A DNA stretch of 64,000 nt from Pisolithus tinctorius (Eukaryota > Basidiomycota > Agaricomycetes > Boletales > Pisolithaceae). The translations under genes and the position numbers were made by a program. Shown here in pieces: positions 11,836-22,002 of the stretch; positions within the stretch are counted from its first letter, which is position 1, and every line of letters starts with the position of its first letter. The notes beneath the pieces were generated by a model. It had not been told where the DNA came from and ran no database searches. It saw only the letters and a list, made by a program, of their open reading frames with translations. The stretch spans positions 496,001 through 560,000 of the forward strand of contig JANFAH010000001.1 in NCBI GenBank assembly GCA_024663395.1. The letters are read 5' to 3'.

Positions 11836-12630
11836 TCATGGTGAGCCGCGAACGAGTAAGTGTTTAGCCTTTGCATCTATTCCGTTAGTTATATTCTTTA
11901 CCTGGGGCGTACAATGATCCGTTTAACGAGAGTGCAATTACAACATTCCTACAGACCGTGCATGCAGGATTCACCGAGGCGGATCCTACGTGTTATTCCA
12001 TGGCTGCTAACAAATGGGGAAGAAGAACCTTCTGTTGGAGATCCGCCTATCGACTTACAATATTGTCTGTGTTTCTTTCCCTCTCCCTTCCATTCCTCGT
12101 CTCACTATGTGCCAGCCACCCTCACTCGATAATGGGCGAAGCATAAGCGCCATCAACCTAAGTGCGTGTTTTTCTAACCACTGTCTGATAGCTAACGTTC
12201 AAGGGTTATGCAGGCGCTCTAATCACTATTGTTTCGCATCTCGAATTGAGCGCAGTCGATGCTGCCACCCTTGCTGACATCTTACTTTCGAGATCCCAGC
12301 GTGAAGGTGGGCGCTTTTCCAAGACTTTTGTTCCTTGACAGTAATCATCTCCCATAGCACCATCATTTCCGTCGAGTTCGGCTCCCTCAACGTCGTCATC
12401 CTGTCAGGAGGGCACCGCTGCGGTCCCTTTCCTCCCCTTTTCCCCCATCGGCGTGGAGGTCCCCACTCCCCCCGTATCAATACATCTGACGTCCGCCGAC
12501 ACCCCTGACTCCGCCACTGTTCTCGTCCGCGGACATCCGGACGTGGAACCAAGTGATCCGTCCCTGGCGGACGAGTGTTGGCATACTTCGACCGGAGTAT
12601 TTTTCACGGTGACCCTGTAAACATACCTGT
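11836..12630 (+). CDS. Possible small multi-exon gene, unrecognised
   Basis: A start at about 11838 is followed by a GTAAGT donor and a possible acceptor before 11956. Later segments around 12215-12315 (with a plausible intron ending near 12331) and 12390-12620 are open and contain a Pro-rich stretch. I could not find one splicing pattern that keeps all parts in frame, and no domain is recognised. It may be the decayed downstream part of whatever gene carried the 208-bp repeats. Confidence 0.25.
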
Positions 12631-12779
12631 TTTGTATAAAGCTTTGCTTTTTTATTTTTTATTTGGCTCAAGTGTAACCAACAACACGACTACTAACGGA
12701 TTTTCTACCTGGTGCAGGTAAGTGGAGATATCGCAAATACAAAGGTTTCAAGATCGGGACCCTTTCATCATGTACATGT

Positions 12780-13450
12780 TGTTACTGACCTGCATCCGTT
12801 CTCGCCCCTACCGTTTGGCGCGGTTGTCCACAAGAGTTGAGGGCTTGGCGCCCTTGGGGGTTTGGAGCCTTCGAAGGTTCTCGTCGATTGCGTCTACGAG
12901 ACCCTCGGGAACAGAGTCATGGCATCGTCCGAGCCTTTCCGTTCACCGTCGTCGCACGTGTATCATATTACTAAGTGGTACGTATTCCTTCTGTCTTGGT
13001 TATTGCTTCTTCCTTACTGTTCTCTTGCTGTTCCGGCATTTACCGATGTTTCGATGTCGATCGCACGCATGAAACCCACACGAACAGAGCTCATCTTCCG
13101 AGGCTCTCCGTTTACCACCGTTGCACACGTATTCCATTACCAAGTGGTACGTGTTCCCTCCGTTTTGGGCCTTCAGGGGTTCGAGTCTCCGCTTATTAGC
13201 GATGTATTTCCTCCGTTTTCGTTATTACATCTTCCATTCAGCTCCTTCCCCTGTCTCGGCATTCACCACGGTTCGTTCTTGGGGGGGGGGGGGGGGGGTT
13301 TGGTCCTTCAAGGGTTTGTTGTGCAGGTTCGTTTTCGATCGCATGCACGAGACCCGCACGAACAGAGTCCGAATTGTTCAAGTCTCTGTTCACTACCATT
13401 GCATGCGTATGTTATTACGAAGTGGTACGTACTCTCTCTGTATTGATTAT
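12780..13450. repeat. Degenerate repeats with AAGTGGTACGT and hairpin motifs
   Basis: The string AAGTGGTACGT occurs near 12974, 13143 and 13419, each followed by similar pyrimidine-rich sequence. A second block around ACGAACAGAG recurs near 13080 and 13358. Loop motifs of the TTTGG hairpin family occur at about 12811-12823 and 12838-12880. An uninterrupted run of 18 G lies at 13281-13298. No coherent gene is visible; the open frames crossing it are not conserved between the repeat copies. Confidence 0.45.
13281..13298 (+). repeat. Homopolymer run G18
   Basis: Eighteen consecutive G residues, with a possible length error in assembly. Confidence 0.8.
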
Positions 13451-14233
13451 TGCATATTCCTTATGGTTCGTTCCACCTGGTACTTATCACGATACGGCAT
13501 GACACCAATCTTCTTTTCTGATATTTTCCTTTTGTTCCACTCGCTACTCATGTAATAACCGCAAGCATCATTATTCCATCGCAACAAGCCACCATTTTAC
13601 CGAATAACTCCATGGGTTTTTTTATATCAGGTAAGGCATGGCTTTACTTAAATACCTCATCTGACCGCTTTTCCCCTCCTCTCCCATCGTTCTTGACATG
13701 CCTTGCGCGCCAAAAAGTGTTGACCAAGTCGCGGACGACTCTACGGATTTGCACACCCGGGTTCTTCGAAACCGCAAAATCCCCACCACCAAGATGGCTC
13801 CTCCACCAGAGGTAAGTTATCTTGTCACCGTCGATCCCATCTGACCCCTGCCTTCACAGATCAAAAAAGACAAGCCCAAGCCCCGGCACGCGGTGCAACC
13901 GCCTGAAGGATGGGAAGAACATATGTTCGGTCTCCGTGACAGGAGGAGATCACTCACTCCTAGTGTTTCTGTGTCCTCCCAAAATTCTACTACCCCGATC
14001 TTGCAGGAAGACCAGGTCGAGGGCGCTCCGATGGAGGAGGATACTGGTGAGGCTGAGGCAGAGGCTGAGGCTGAGGCTGAGGAGGTTGAGGTCAACGTTC
14101 CTGCTGACGAGGGCAGTCAACGTCCTGATGATGGGGCTAGTCAACTTCCAGACGATGAAGGTTCGTTTTTTTTTGAATATTTTTCTCATTCTCTCACAGT
14201 TCTGTAGATGTTGCGTTGTTATATCCTTGACTC

Positions 14234-14283
14234 CGGGGTTTGGTGCCCCCCCCTTCTCTCATCTGACTGTGGGTTCGGTGCCC
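14234..14283. repeat. Two further TTTGG-loop hairpins in an intron of cargo gene 2
   Basis: GGGG-TTTGGTG-CCCC at about 14234-14248 and GGG-TTCGGTG-CCC at about 14271-14283 lie inside the intron between the two left exons. They share the loop of the clusters at 10024-10107 and 10590-10680. Confidence 0.55.
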
Positions 14284-14945
14284 AATGGTCTAAAGCTAGG
14301 CGCTTTGGATCCTCATGAGAGTCGCCAAGTGTCCTGTGTCATTTTCACTTCTTTTCTAGACACTTTGTTATCCTTTGATGTGTCTTTTGTCGCACTGCAA
14401 TGCATTCTCTTCCGATATTGACATGTTCATAGTAGATCAGGATGATTCTGAATCATCACTTCCTCCATCTTCGCCACCAGCTGAAGACTCCAGTTCCAAT
14501 GCCGAGGATGAGTTTCCCCCACGTCGTCCTGGTCGCCGTGTGGAACACAAACCTAAAAGCAAGGGCAAAAGTAGGGCTATGGATATTGACGACAGTGATA
14601 TAGTGAGTCAGGATGATCATGAACACGCCCGGAACGCGAAATTTAGGAAGACTGGGAACTTGTCCCATGCCGCTCTCGATGAGATACGTGACTTTGCGAC
14701 CGAAGTCAAGGCAAAAGCAGAAGAACTTGGACGTCGACACGGCAAGTCTCCTCGTGACATCCTTGTCGCTGCTGGGCTCAGTGTCAAACCATCTCACACG
14801 AAGCTCAACGAGGCCAACCTCTTCCGCTCGTGGTATTGGGCCACCCAACCGAAACCTGATGGCGGTATGCATGCCCTTGTCACATACTCTTTTATAACAT
14901 TCTTCCCAGCCGACCGAAACATGGTCAACAATATCATTACGGCGG

Positions 14946-15600
14946 TGTAGGAAAAGTCCAAGTAGCTGTATAACACGAGCTAGATGGCTTAGATAACAAC
15001 AATAAAAAAAATGAAGGGAACGAATTGTTCGTCCCAAGGGATCCTGGACTGTCGGGACTAGAAGGAGAGACCCAGCGCTTTGTAGCGGTAGTGTTTCGTG
15101 GCGTGCGCGGCGTGGTCCGCGGAGTAGTACTAGCGATGCGAGCGGTGCGAGCGGTATACGTAGTTCGTGCGCGGCGGAATGCGAGATGTGCGGTGTAGAC
15201 AAAGTGGAAAGAAACTCGTGGTGACCTTCCGAGTGCCAAAAGGTATCCTTCTGTACCTAAGTACAGGGCTTTATAGTCCGGACAAACCCGGAACCTAAGT
15301 AAGACAGGGTACAGTAAAGGAAAGTCGCGCGACAGCGCGTACACAGAAGACAGGCCAAACTGAGGCCGAGGGTATACTACAAGCACTAAAGGAATAGAGA
15401 CCGTGATAAGAGAAGGAGTCCGAGGAAAAACAACAACCGGAGCACAGCGGCCGTGGGTATAGCATTGCGCGAGAGGGAGCGAGGGCGCGGGAAGGTAGCG
15501 TGCGAACAATGGTGAACGCGAGAGGGGAGCGGACGTAACAGTAGTCACGGAACGGTTAATGATAGGGGCTTATGCATCCAGGGAATGCGGATTCCTCACA
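14946..15600 (-). repeat. 3' LTR of the outer gypsy element
   Basis: Runs TG...CA, 655 bp, nearly identical to 35704-36358. Confidence 0.92.
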
Positions 15601-15650
15601 CCTGCGGGGGACTTAGATGCTGACCGTCCCCGGTCAGCCACGTGGCGCGG
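15601..15650. repeat. Copy of a duplicated motif flanking the antisense cassette (LTR side)
   Basis: The stretch CCTGCGGGGGACTT, followed by a GCTGAC...GTCAGC palindrome, adjoins the 3' LTR. A close copy occurs at 17736-17776 on the other side of the antisense gene. The decayed copy at 57060-57105 has the same motif next to its LTR. Confidence 0.65.
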
Positions 15651-15826
15651 AGGACATAAATAGCTTGCCGCGTGGTGATGGCAACGGTGTGGTGCCGAGG
15701 GTTCGAGAACACCGGATGATTCCGCGTGGAAGCGAAGGAAGCATAGAGCCGAGGGACGCGAGAAGGCCGTTGAATATCGCGTATAGGCGTCCGGACCGAT
15801 GACATAAGCGCCTCATGGCCGCTAAG

Positions 15827-15833
15827 TATATAA
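15827..15833 (+). promoter_or_regulatory. TATA box of the antisense Zn-cluster gene
   Basis: TATATAA lies 85 bp before the ATG at 15912. The decayed copy keeps TATATAAA at the matching place (about 56867-56874, minus strand), which suggests that the antisense gene has its own promoter rather than using the LTR. Confidence 0.55.
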
Positions 15834-15911
15834 TTGTTAGTGCGCGGCTCAAACCTTCGCATCGACTTGATTCTTCCCCTCCCTCCATCCATCGCATCTA
15901 ATACTCTCACC

Positions 15912-17016
15912 ATGTCCGCCAACCGTGCCCCCCATCTGTCCCAGCTCGTACGCGCGGCCACCCCTGACCCGATCGAAGCGGAGAAGACCGCATTAAAGGC
16001 GAAGTTCGTCGCTGCCTCCGCGGCTCTGGTCGCTGAGGCGAGGTGCCTCCCGGATGACAAGGAGGAGCTTTGGGAGGAGAAGGTCATGTGGATGCGCCGA
16101 TGGGAGGAGAGAACAGTAAGTGGGCAAGCCGTCGGAGACCCGCGGTACTGACTGTCTTCTAGGGGGAGGTGTACCCCATCGTCGAGCGCGGGCAAGAACT
16201 GGGCATCGACACCAAGATAGACGCAGCGGATGGACCCGCTATCGCAGAGGCCGATGAGGCCTACGAGAGGTGGGTGGCCGAGGAGATTGCGCGCGGAAAG
16301 GCCGACGAGGACATGCGGATGGGCGAGGAGGCTGCGCAGGCTGTCGGCGAGCAAGGTGCGAGTGTCGCAGTGCCGGTGGTGACAGAGAAGATGTCGCATG
16401 TTGAGGTCGTAGCCCGGCCGGTTCGAAAAGTGAGTGCGTGGGTTGTATGGTGGTGCGATAACGGCTGACACCGGAGTCTCAAGCGATCGCGGCAGACTAT
16501 TGCTGAAAGCGAGGACGAGGACGAGCCGAAGATCAACGTCCCACCCGGTTCGATTCTCCACAAGGTGCCCTGCGCGCGTTGTCTGGTCAGGAACGCTGCG
16601 TGCACGGGTCCCGCCGGCCGCACATGCAATGGCTGCGCGCGGATGAAGCAAAGGTGCGAGAAGTCGACGAAGGCCGCGGGGAAGAGAGCGCAGGCGGGCA
16701 CCTCGGTCGGTAAGTAGTGTCTTCATCTCGGGAGGTGCGGAACTAACGGTCCGCAGCCCAAGCCTCGAAGACCGCGAAGGCCGGCCCTTCCAAGAGGACC
16801 GTTGACGACGACGACGTGGAAGTGGTCGAGAGCCACACGCGCGCGAAGGGGAAGGCGCCTGTGCGCAGTCGGCTCGATGCCAGGGTCGCGGCCGACCTCT
16901 CCCAGTCGCTGAGGCTGCTTCGTGCCGAGGCCGCGGAGTCGCAGGCCGCATACCTTCGCCTGCAGGTGCGCGTCGATCAACTCGCCGAAGCTCTGGAGAA
17001 GATTGGGGTAGAGTAG
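15912..17016 (+). CDS. Antisense Zn2Cys6-like protein carried by the outer gypsy element
   Basis: Four exons with good GT-AG introns (15912-16115, 16163-16429, 16494-16709, 16757-17016) encode about 315 residues. The N-terminus is helical and charged. The third exon contains a six-cysteine cluster, VPCARCLVRNAAC then TCNGCARMKQRC, spacing CX2CX6CX7CX2CX6C, which matches the fungal Zn2Cys6 pattern. A basic segment and a C-terminal heptad-rich helix (ADLSQSLRLLRAEAAES onward) suggest nuclear localisation and dimerisation. The gene runs opposite to gag-pol, between pol and the 3' LTR. No internal stop was seen. A DNA-binding or regulatory role is inferred from the cluster; similar Cys-rich coiled-coil proteins are widespread in mushrooms without known function. 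Confidence 0.75.
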
Positions 17017-17735
17017 GAATGTTTGTATTTAGTTCAGATTCGTTGCATTGTCCTATCCGCATGTCAGCGCGTACCGCGCTAAATATACCGCTTTTCTTGC
17101 TTCTGCGCGAATTTGCGAACGACTCGAAATGCTTGGTGATGTCCCGCGGGATAGTGCGGCCGCTGTAGGATATGATGCGCGGGGTACCGCCCGACTTGTC
17201 TTCTTCGTGCGACTTTTGACTTCTCTCAACGGTAAGTCCTCGTGAAACGATCTTGATGGTAGGATGTGATGGATTCTCGAAGAGGAAGCGAAGGGACTGT
17301 TTATTGGGTAGCTGGGACGGTTTTTGTGTGTCAATTGTAAGGAGACAGAAGGAGGGTTGAAAGAAAAACAGATCAAGGGGCGCATGCTGACTGCGCGATC
17401 GAAGAAGAAATGCGCGGAGTGATTGCAAGTCTCCGCGGTGTAGAGCGGCCGAGGACTGCATCAGCGAGACTAGTAAGAGAGATAGGAGAGGCGTTGTTTT
17501 GGCTATATACTTATTCGGTGTTTTGTTATTTTTCTGGACGGTTTTGGACTTTTTGTAAGCAGTTTTTATGTTTTTTGAGCGAGGACTAGCTATCAGTAGA
17601 ATCACCGGACGAAACCCGGGGTGGAATAGAGGTCTCCGGACGAAACCCGGGGTAAAACAGATAAAAGGAAACGAACTATGTCTGATATCGGGTGGATCAA
17701 GTGGTATGCTGGTCACCCCTGCGGGGGACTTTGAA
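17017..17735. other. Non-coding stretch between antisense gene and pol 3' end
   Basis: It holds two copies of a 19-bp repeat around CCGGACGAAACCCGGGGT (about 17604 and 17636). No gene is supported; the long minus-strand frame across it is judged a by-product of the base composition. Confidence 0.45.
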
Positions 17736-17776
17736 CGCTGACTGTCCCCAGTCAGCATGGGAGAAGGAACGAGTGT
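17736..17776. repeat. Second copy of the motif flanking the antisense cassette (pol side)
   Basis: CCTGCGGGGGACTTTGAACG with the palindrome GCTGACTGTCCCCAGTCAGC lies near the end of the outer pol gene. Together with 15601-15650 it brackets the antisense gene. Confidence 0.65.
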
Positions 17777-18179
17777 AGTAGGAGGAGCCGCGGGGAGGCG
17801 GGCGAGGCCGCGGAAAGAGGTATGGGTATCGTGGGAGGAGAGGGTGAACAGCGCGATGGACAAACTGTGGATACTGGGAAGGATGGATAGTCAGCTGTCT
17901 GCGGAAAAAGCCTCCACATCATCATCAGTGGGGTCATCCTCAGCCTCTTCAAGAAGGTGGTCTAGTTCTTCATCATCTAACCCAGTAATGCGAGTTACGG
18001 TTGCGCGGGTCTGAGACCGCGGGTGGTAGGGAAGTAAGCGAAATGCAGCGAAGCGGAGTTTGGAGATGGAGCCATCCAGCTCGGCCAGCAGGTACGAGCC
18101 GCCAGTGGTCCGACGAAGGACGACCATGGGACCGGTGTACCGCGGCTTTGTCTTCCGGTTCAGCTCTTTCTCTACGCGG

Positions 18180-18647
18180 TGTAGGGAACGCGAACCTTTT
18201 CCCTACGAGAAGTCGCGCTTCTGTTGGGCCGAAGGGAAGGTTTGAGGGTGAAGGATGTAAGAGAGAGTCGAGGAGGATTCGGGCTTAGGGGTTGTGGCTG
18301 AGAAAGGACTTGGTGTCGAAACGTAGAGAGCTGACTAAGCGCGCGGGTGGTCACGGGGCGGGCCACGTCACTTAACAACTACGGTACACCAGAGAGGACT
18401 ACACTACACTAGCTACCACCGTTTTACTCTGTGCTCTTGCCTTTGGAAGAACACACTTCAGCTCCCCTTTCTTGCCAAGGTTCTTCTCTAGAGTCAAGGA
18501 TTATATTCTCGGGCGAGTTCCCTTTGCGTTCGTCTAAAGTACTTACCCTGCATCCAGACCGAAGCCCCTTCAGGGTCGACCCGACTCGAGCGGAACCTAC
18601 CTCTTACGGAGTCGGAGTTCTCGGCCGTCAGAAAACACTATCTTACA
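18180..18647 (+). repeat. 5' LTR of the inner gypsy
   Basis: It is 468 bp, starts TGTAGGG and ends CTTACA. The gag frame starts inside it at 18431. Confidence 0.93.
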
Positions 18648-21600
18648 CTTGGAGCCCACCGCGAGGGGCTTCAACCGACAAACAGGAAATAAAGTACAAC
18701 CTCAGGCGAACGGCAGCTAGGGTTGCCCACAAGGAGAGACATAAGAAAGCGAAAGAGGCGCTCAGAGCAAGGAAGAAAGCAACGCCTCCCCGTTTAGCTA
18801 AGTCATCTCTTGAGAAGCTCCCCACTGAAGTTCCTCTTCCAGAATCACCGGAACCGGAAGAGCCGAAACAGATACGAGAACCCACCTTCACGGAATACCG
18901 AACACCAGCGCCGGTCATCGGATCAAACTCAGAAACATCGTTCGGTTCGACAGAAGAAGCAGCGAAGCTCCTACAAGAACCACCTTCACCGCTCACGGAG
19001 TTACCCCTCACAGCATTCATAGAGGAGTCCGAAGACGTTCCATTTTCCATTCCTACGTTTACAGGCGCAAAAGTTGATACTACCGGCTTAGAGGACATGT
19101 ACGAAGCGATCTGGGACGACGGGCGACCGACGAGCTCGTCGAGGTTCGCGATGCCTAAGAAAGAAAAGGAAGAAGAATTACCGCCGTTTACGACCTACTG
19201 GGACAAAGGAAAGGAAAGGGCGACAGAGCAGCCGCCTGACAGAATCTACGTCAACGAACCAAAAGCTGCGGTCCACCGAGGACGGACCAGAGAAAGGTCG
19301 AGAAGCAGAGGAAGGTCGCCCTCGAGGTCGAGGACGAGGGCGAGGTCGAGACATAGGTCGGGACGTAGGGAGAGGTCGTCCTCGAGGTCGAGGTCGAGGC
19401 ACGAATACAAGTACAGATCGACTTCCAGGTCGAGTTATAGAACGAGGCACAGGTCGAAGTCCCGTCGCCACGGACATAGAAGGTCGGACAAGTCGAGGAG
19501 TAGACGCCATAGGAGGTCCTACTCCACAGACAGTTCATCGAGCGACTCGAGCGAGGAAGAAGAAAGAAGAAGGTATCACAGGCGCAAGGAGAAAAGACGC
19601 GAGAAGGAACGTCGCTCGAGATATAGATCTCCGTCTACGGAAGCACGGGAGCCGAGGAGGAGAACGGCCCAGCCAGAAGAACTGTCTGAAGGGCAACATA
19701 TCCTTAGGCTTCTCGGACAAGGCGCCCTGGCATCTGACAAACCCAAGCCGCTCGAGAAAATGCCCTCTAGGTCTTCGGACAAAGCGCCCAAGTTTTCAGG
19801 GAAAACAGCTGATCTGGTTCGTTACCTGGAAGAAATTCATCACCTGTGTAAGAAGGCAGGGTGTACAGACGAGTATGAGTGGCCGAAGTGGGCCATATGG
19901 TACCTGGACAACGATACGGCGAACTTGTGGACGCAACTTTTAGAAGAGACGACAGGTAGATGGGACGAGTTCGTGGAAGTGCTGGCGAATGTGTACCCAG
20001 GCGCAGGAGAACGGGAGAAGAGATACGTCAAAGCGGACCTGGTCGATCTCGTTCGAGCGCAGTCCAGGAAGGTTATAGCGACGGAAGAGGACCTCGGAGA
20101 GTATCTTCGACAGTATGAGACCATAGCGGGCTATCTTAACAGACGCTACAAGCTCACTCAGGAGGACTACGACGGTTACTTCTGGGAGGGCTTGGATCCG
20201 GAACTTCAGAAAGATACGCTCGAAAACCTGAAGTTTAGAAACGGCTTACGCGATTCGGACGACCCCTGGCCTATGAACAAGGTCCTACGAGAAATAAAAG
20301 AGTTGCTGAGGCACGGGTACCATACGACGAGAAGCCGTGCTGCGAGGAGGGGAGTCATTCAGTTATCGCCCGGAGAGGAAGCCGGGAGGATAGCGCGCGA
20401 GTTGGTCCAGAGGCAGCCTCAGGTTCGGGCGGAGGCACAGGCCCAGAGAAGGGCAGCGCCTGTACCGGCCAGAAACGTTGTCGAAGGAGCACGTGAACCA
20501 CCTCGAGAAATAATTTGCTTTTTCTGTTTCCTTCAAGGACACCGCACGAGGACTTGTCGCATGTTGGAAAGATATCGCGCGGCCGGCAGGTGTGTCGTCG
20601 AAGACGATAGGGTAAAGTTCAACGACGGCACGCGCGTTCCTCGAACGGACGAGCCGATGTACCAGTTGATAGACGAATGGATGGCAAGGGACAGGAGGAG
20701 GAGAGAGGAGCAGCAAGCACCCATCGTTCGCATCGAGCACGAAGAGGATCCTCCGACGAACGCGAATATGTTCGTAGCAGCGCACAACGCCTTCCAATAT
20801 GTCGAGAGAGCTAGGATCGAAGAGTATGTTTCAGACGGAGAGGATACGGCCGAGGAGGTCATTTCGGAGACTGAGTACGAAGCGCGACGAGCAGAAACGG
20901 AACAGGCGTTCGCAGCAGCTCGAAGGGAAGAGAATAAGCAGCAGCGAAAGACCCCGAAGTTCGATGGAGTGGCGGTACCCGGGAAAGAGAAACGAACAGC
21001 GACCTCGACAGCAGAACAGCCAGGGCCTAGTCGGTCCGGCTCGACGGATGCTCCCGAAGCAAGCTCGAAGGACAAAGGAAAGCAACCAGACAGGAGTGCC
21101 GGCGGGTCGCAAGGACCCACATCTGTGCCAAAGACCCAGCCGCGTGTCACGGAAGACCAAGATGCGGGAAGGAAAGGTTATAGGTATACGAGTCTGTTCG
21201 AAGACCCTACAGCAGCGATGAGGGTTTTGAACCAGTATTTGGACCAGTCAGTTACGATTCCGGGAAGGGATCTACTCGCTATAAGTCCAGACGTTCGGAG
21301 AGAGTTCAAGGACAGAGCAATGACGAAGCGAGTAGCGCTCGGTGCAACCTTCTCGGGCGCGTCGGATATGTTAGAAGGGTTGCCGCAGTCGATTGACGTG
21401 AGGGCGTTTGAGTGCGGTATAGGAGAAGAGAGGTACGCGCAGACGGATTCGATGCCACTTACGATGGTAGAGGTCGAGCTGGCTGGGAAGGTCATGCTCG
21501 AAGGGATTCTCGACAGCGGTTCGCAGATAGTGGCTTTGCGACAGGAAATCGCTGAAGTTCTGCGTCTCCCCATAGAGAGGGATAGTCGAATCATTATGGA

Positions 21601-21961
21601 AGCCACGAACCAATCGAAGGACGAAACGCTGGGCCTGGTGCGAGATGCTTCGCTCAGGATCGGTCCAGCGGAAGTGCGAGTGCCGATTCAGGTTGTCAAG
21701 TCGGCTCCCTTCGATATCCTTTTGGGCAGGCCGTTCCTGTGCGCGATTCGGGCTAGGACACAAGACTTTAGGAACGGACAACAGACGCTCGAGTTTACGG
21801 ATCCGGAAACAGAAAAGAGGATCCAAGTCTCACCACAGCCGAGAAGGTCCCTCGCCCAGTTCCCTCAGTTTAGGGACGCGGTCTTGCAGAGGGAGTATAT
21901 TCGGAGGATAGGGCGCAAACCCCAGAAGGTACAATGTCGATCTAGGGACGAGGGTTTTTAG
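18431..21961 (+). CDS. Gag-protease of the inner gypsy, with an Arg-Ser domain
   Basis: A 1176-codon frame begins inside the LTR and stays open through the LTR end and the primer site. In order it has a basic N-terminal segment after the LTR (YNLRRTAARVAHKERH), an acidic/Pro region, and an RS/SR-dipeptide domain of about 120 residues (19270-19640). A capsid-like helical region follows (about 19780-20330), then a zinc knuckle CFFCFLQGHRTRTC (20515-20556), a charged linker, and an aspartic protease with ILDSGSQIV (about 21505) and ILLGRPF. The first ATG after the LTR in this frame is at 19096, but the upstream part looks protein-coding. It ends at TAG, 41 bases before pol, which is in another frame. 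Confidence 0.85.
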   Translation: MLLPLEEHTSAPLSCQGSSLESRIIFSGEFPLRSSKVLTLHPDRSPFRVDPTRAEPTSYGVGVLGRQKTLSYTWSPPRGASTDKQEIKYNLRRTAARVAHKERHKKAKEALRARKKATPPRLAKSSLEKLPTEVPLPESPEPEEPKQIREPTFTEYRTPAPVIGSNSETSFGSTEEAAKLLQEPPSPLTELPLTAFIEESEDVPFSIPTFTGAKVDTTGLEDMYEAIWDDGRPTSSSRFAMPKKEKEEELPPFTTYWDKGKERATEQPPDRIYVNEPKAAVHRGRTRERSRSRGRSPSRSRTRARSRHRSGRRERSSSRSRSRHEYKYRSTSRSSYRTRHRSKSRRHGHRRSDKSRSRRHRRSYSTDSSSSDSSEEEERRRYHRRKEKRREKERRSRYRSPSTEAREPRRRTAQPEELSEGQHILRLLGQGALASDKPKPLEKMPSRSSDKAPKFSGKTADLVRYLEEIHHLCKKAGCTDEYEWPKWAIWYLDNDTANLWTQLLEETTGRWDEFVEVLANVYPGAGEREKRYVKADLVDLVRAQSRKVIATEEDLGEYLRQYETIAGYLNRRYKLTQEDYDGYFWEGLDPELQKDTLENLKFRNGLRDSDDPWPMNKVLREIKELLRHGYHTTRSRAARRGVIQLSPGEEAGRIARELVQRQPQVRAEAQAQRRAAPVPARNVVEGAREPPREIICFFCFLQGHRTRTCRMLERYRAAGRCVVEDDRVKFNDGTRVPRTDEPMYQLIDEWMARDRRRREEQQAPIVRIEHEEDPPTNANMFVAAHNAFQYVERARIEEYVSDGEDTAEEVISETEYEARRAETEQAFAAARREENKQQRKTPKFDGVAVPGKEKRTATSTAEQPGPSRSGSTDAPEASSKDKGKQPDRSAGGSQGPTSVPKTQPRVTEDQDAGRKGYRYTSLFEDPTAAMRVLNQYLDQSVTIPGRDLLAISPDVRREFKDRAMTKRVALGATFSGASDMLEGLPQSIDVRAFECGIGEERYAQTDSMPLTMVEVELAGKVMLEGILDSGSQIVALRQEIAEVLRLPIERDSRIIMEATNQSKDETLGLVRDASLRIGPAEVRVPIQVVKSAPFDILLGRPFLCAIRARTQDFRNGQQTLEFTDPETEKRIQVSPQPRRSLAQFPQFRDAVLQREYIRRIGRKPQKVQCRSRDEGF
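18650..18667 (+). other. Primer-binding site of the inner gypsy
   Basis: TGGAGCCCACCGCGAGGG starts two bases after the LTR, the same 18 bases and spacing as in the outer element. Confidence 0.72.
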
Positions 21962-22002
21962 ACTTCGTCCAGGACTCGAATAGCCAGCGAGGAGACGTTT
22001 CG

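Noticed and set aside
13822..14421. A 199-codon frame overlapping cargo gene 2
   Set aside because: It is in another frame from the supported exons and runs across an intron.
15596..17863. A 755-codon open frame on the minus strand
   Set aside because: It overlaps the four-exon antisense gene with its good splice sites and the 3' LTR edge, lacks any domain, and has the composition of a GC-rich shadow frame.
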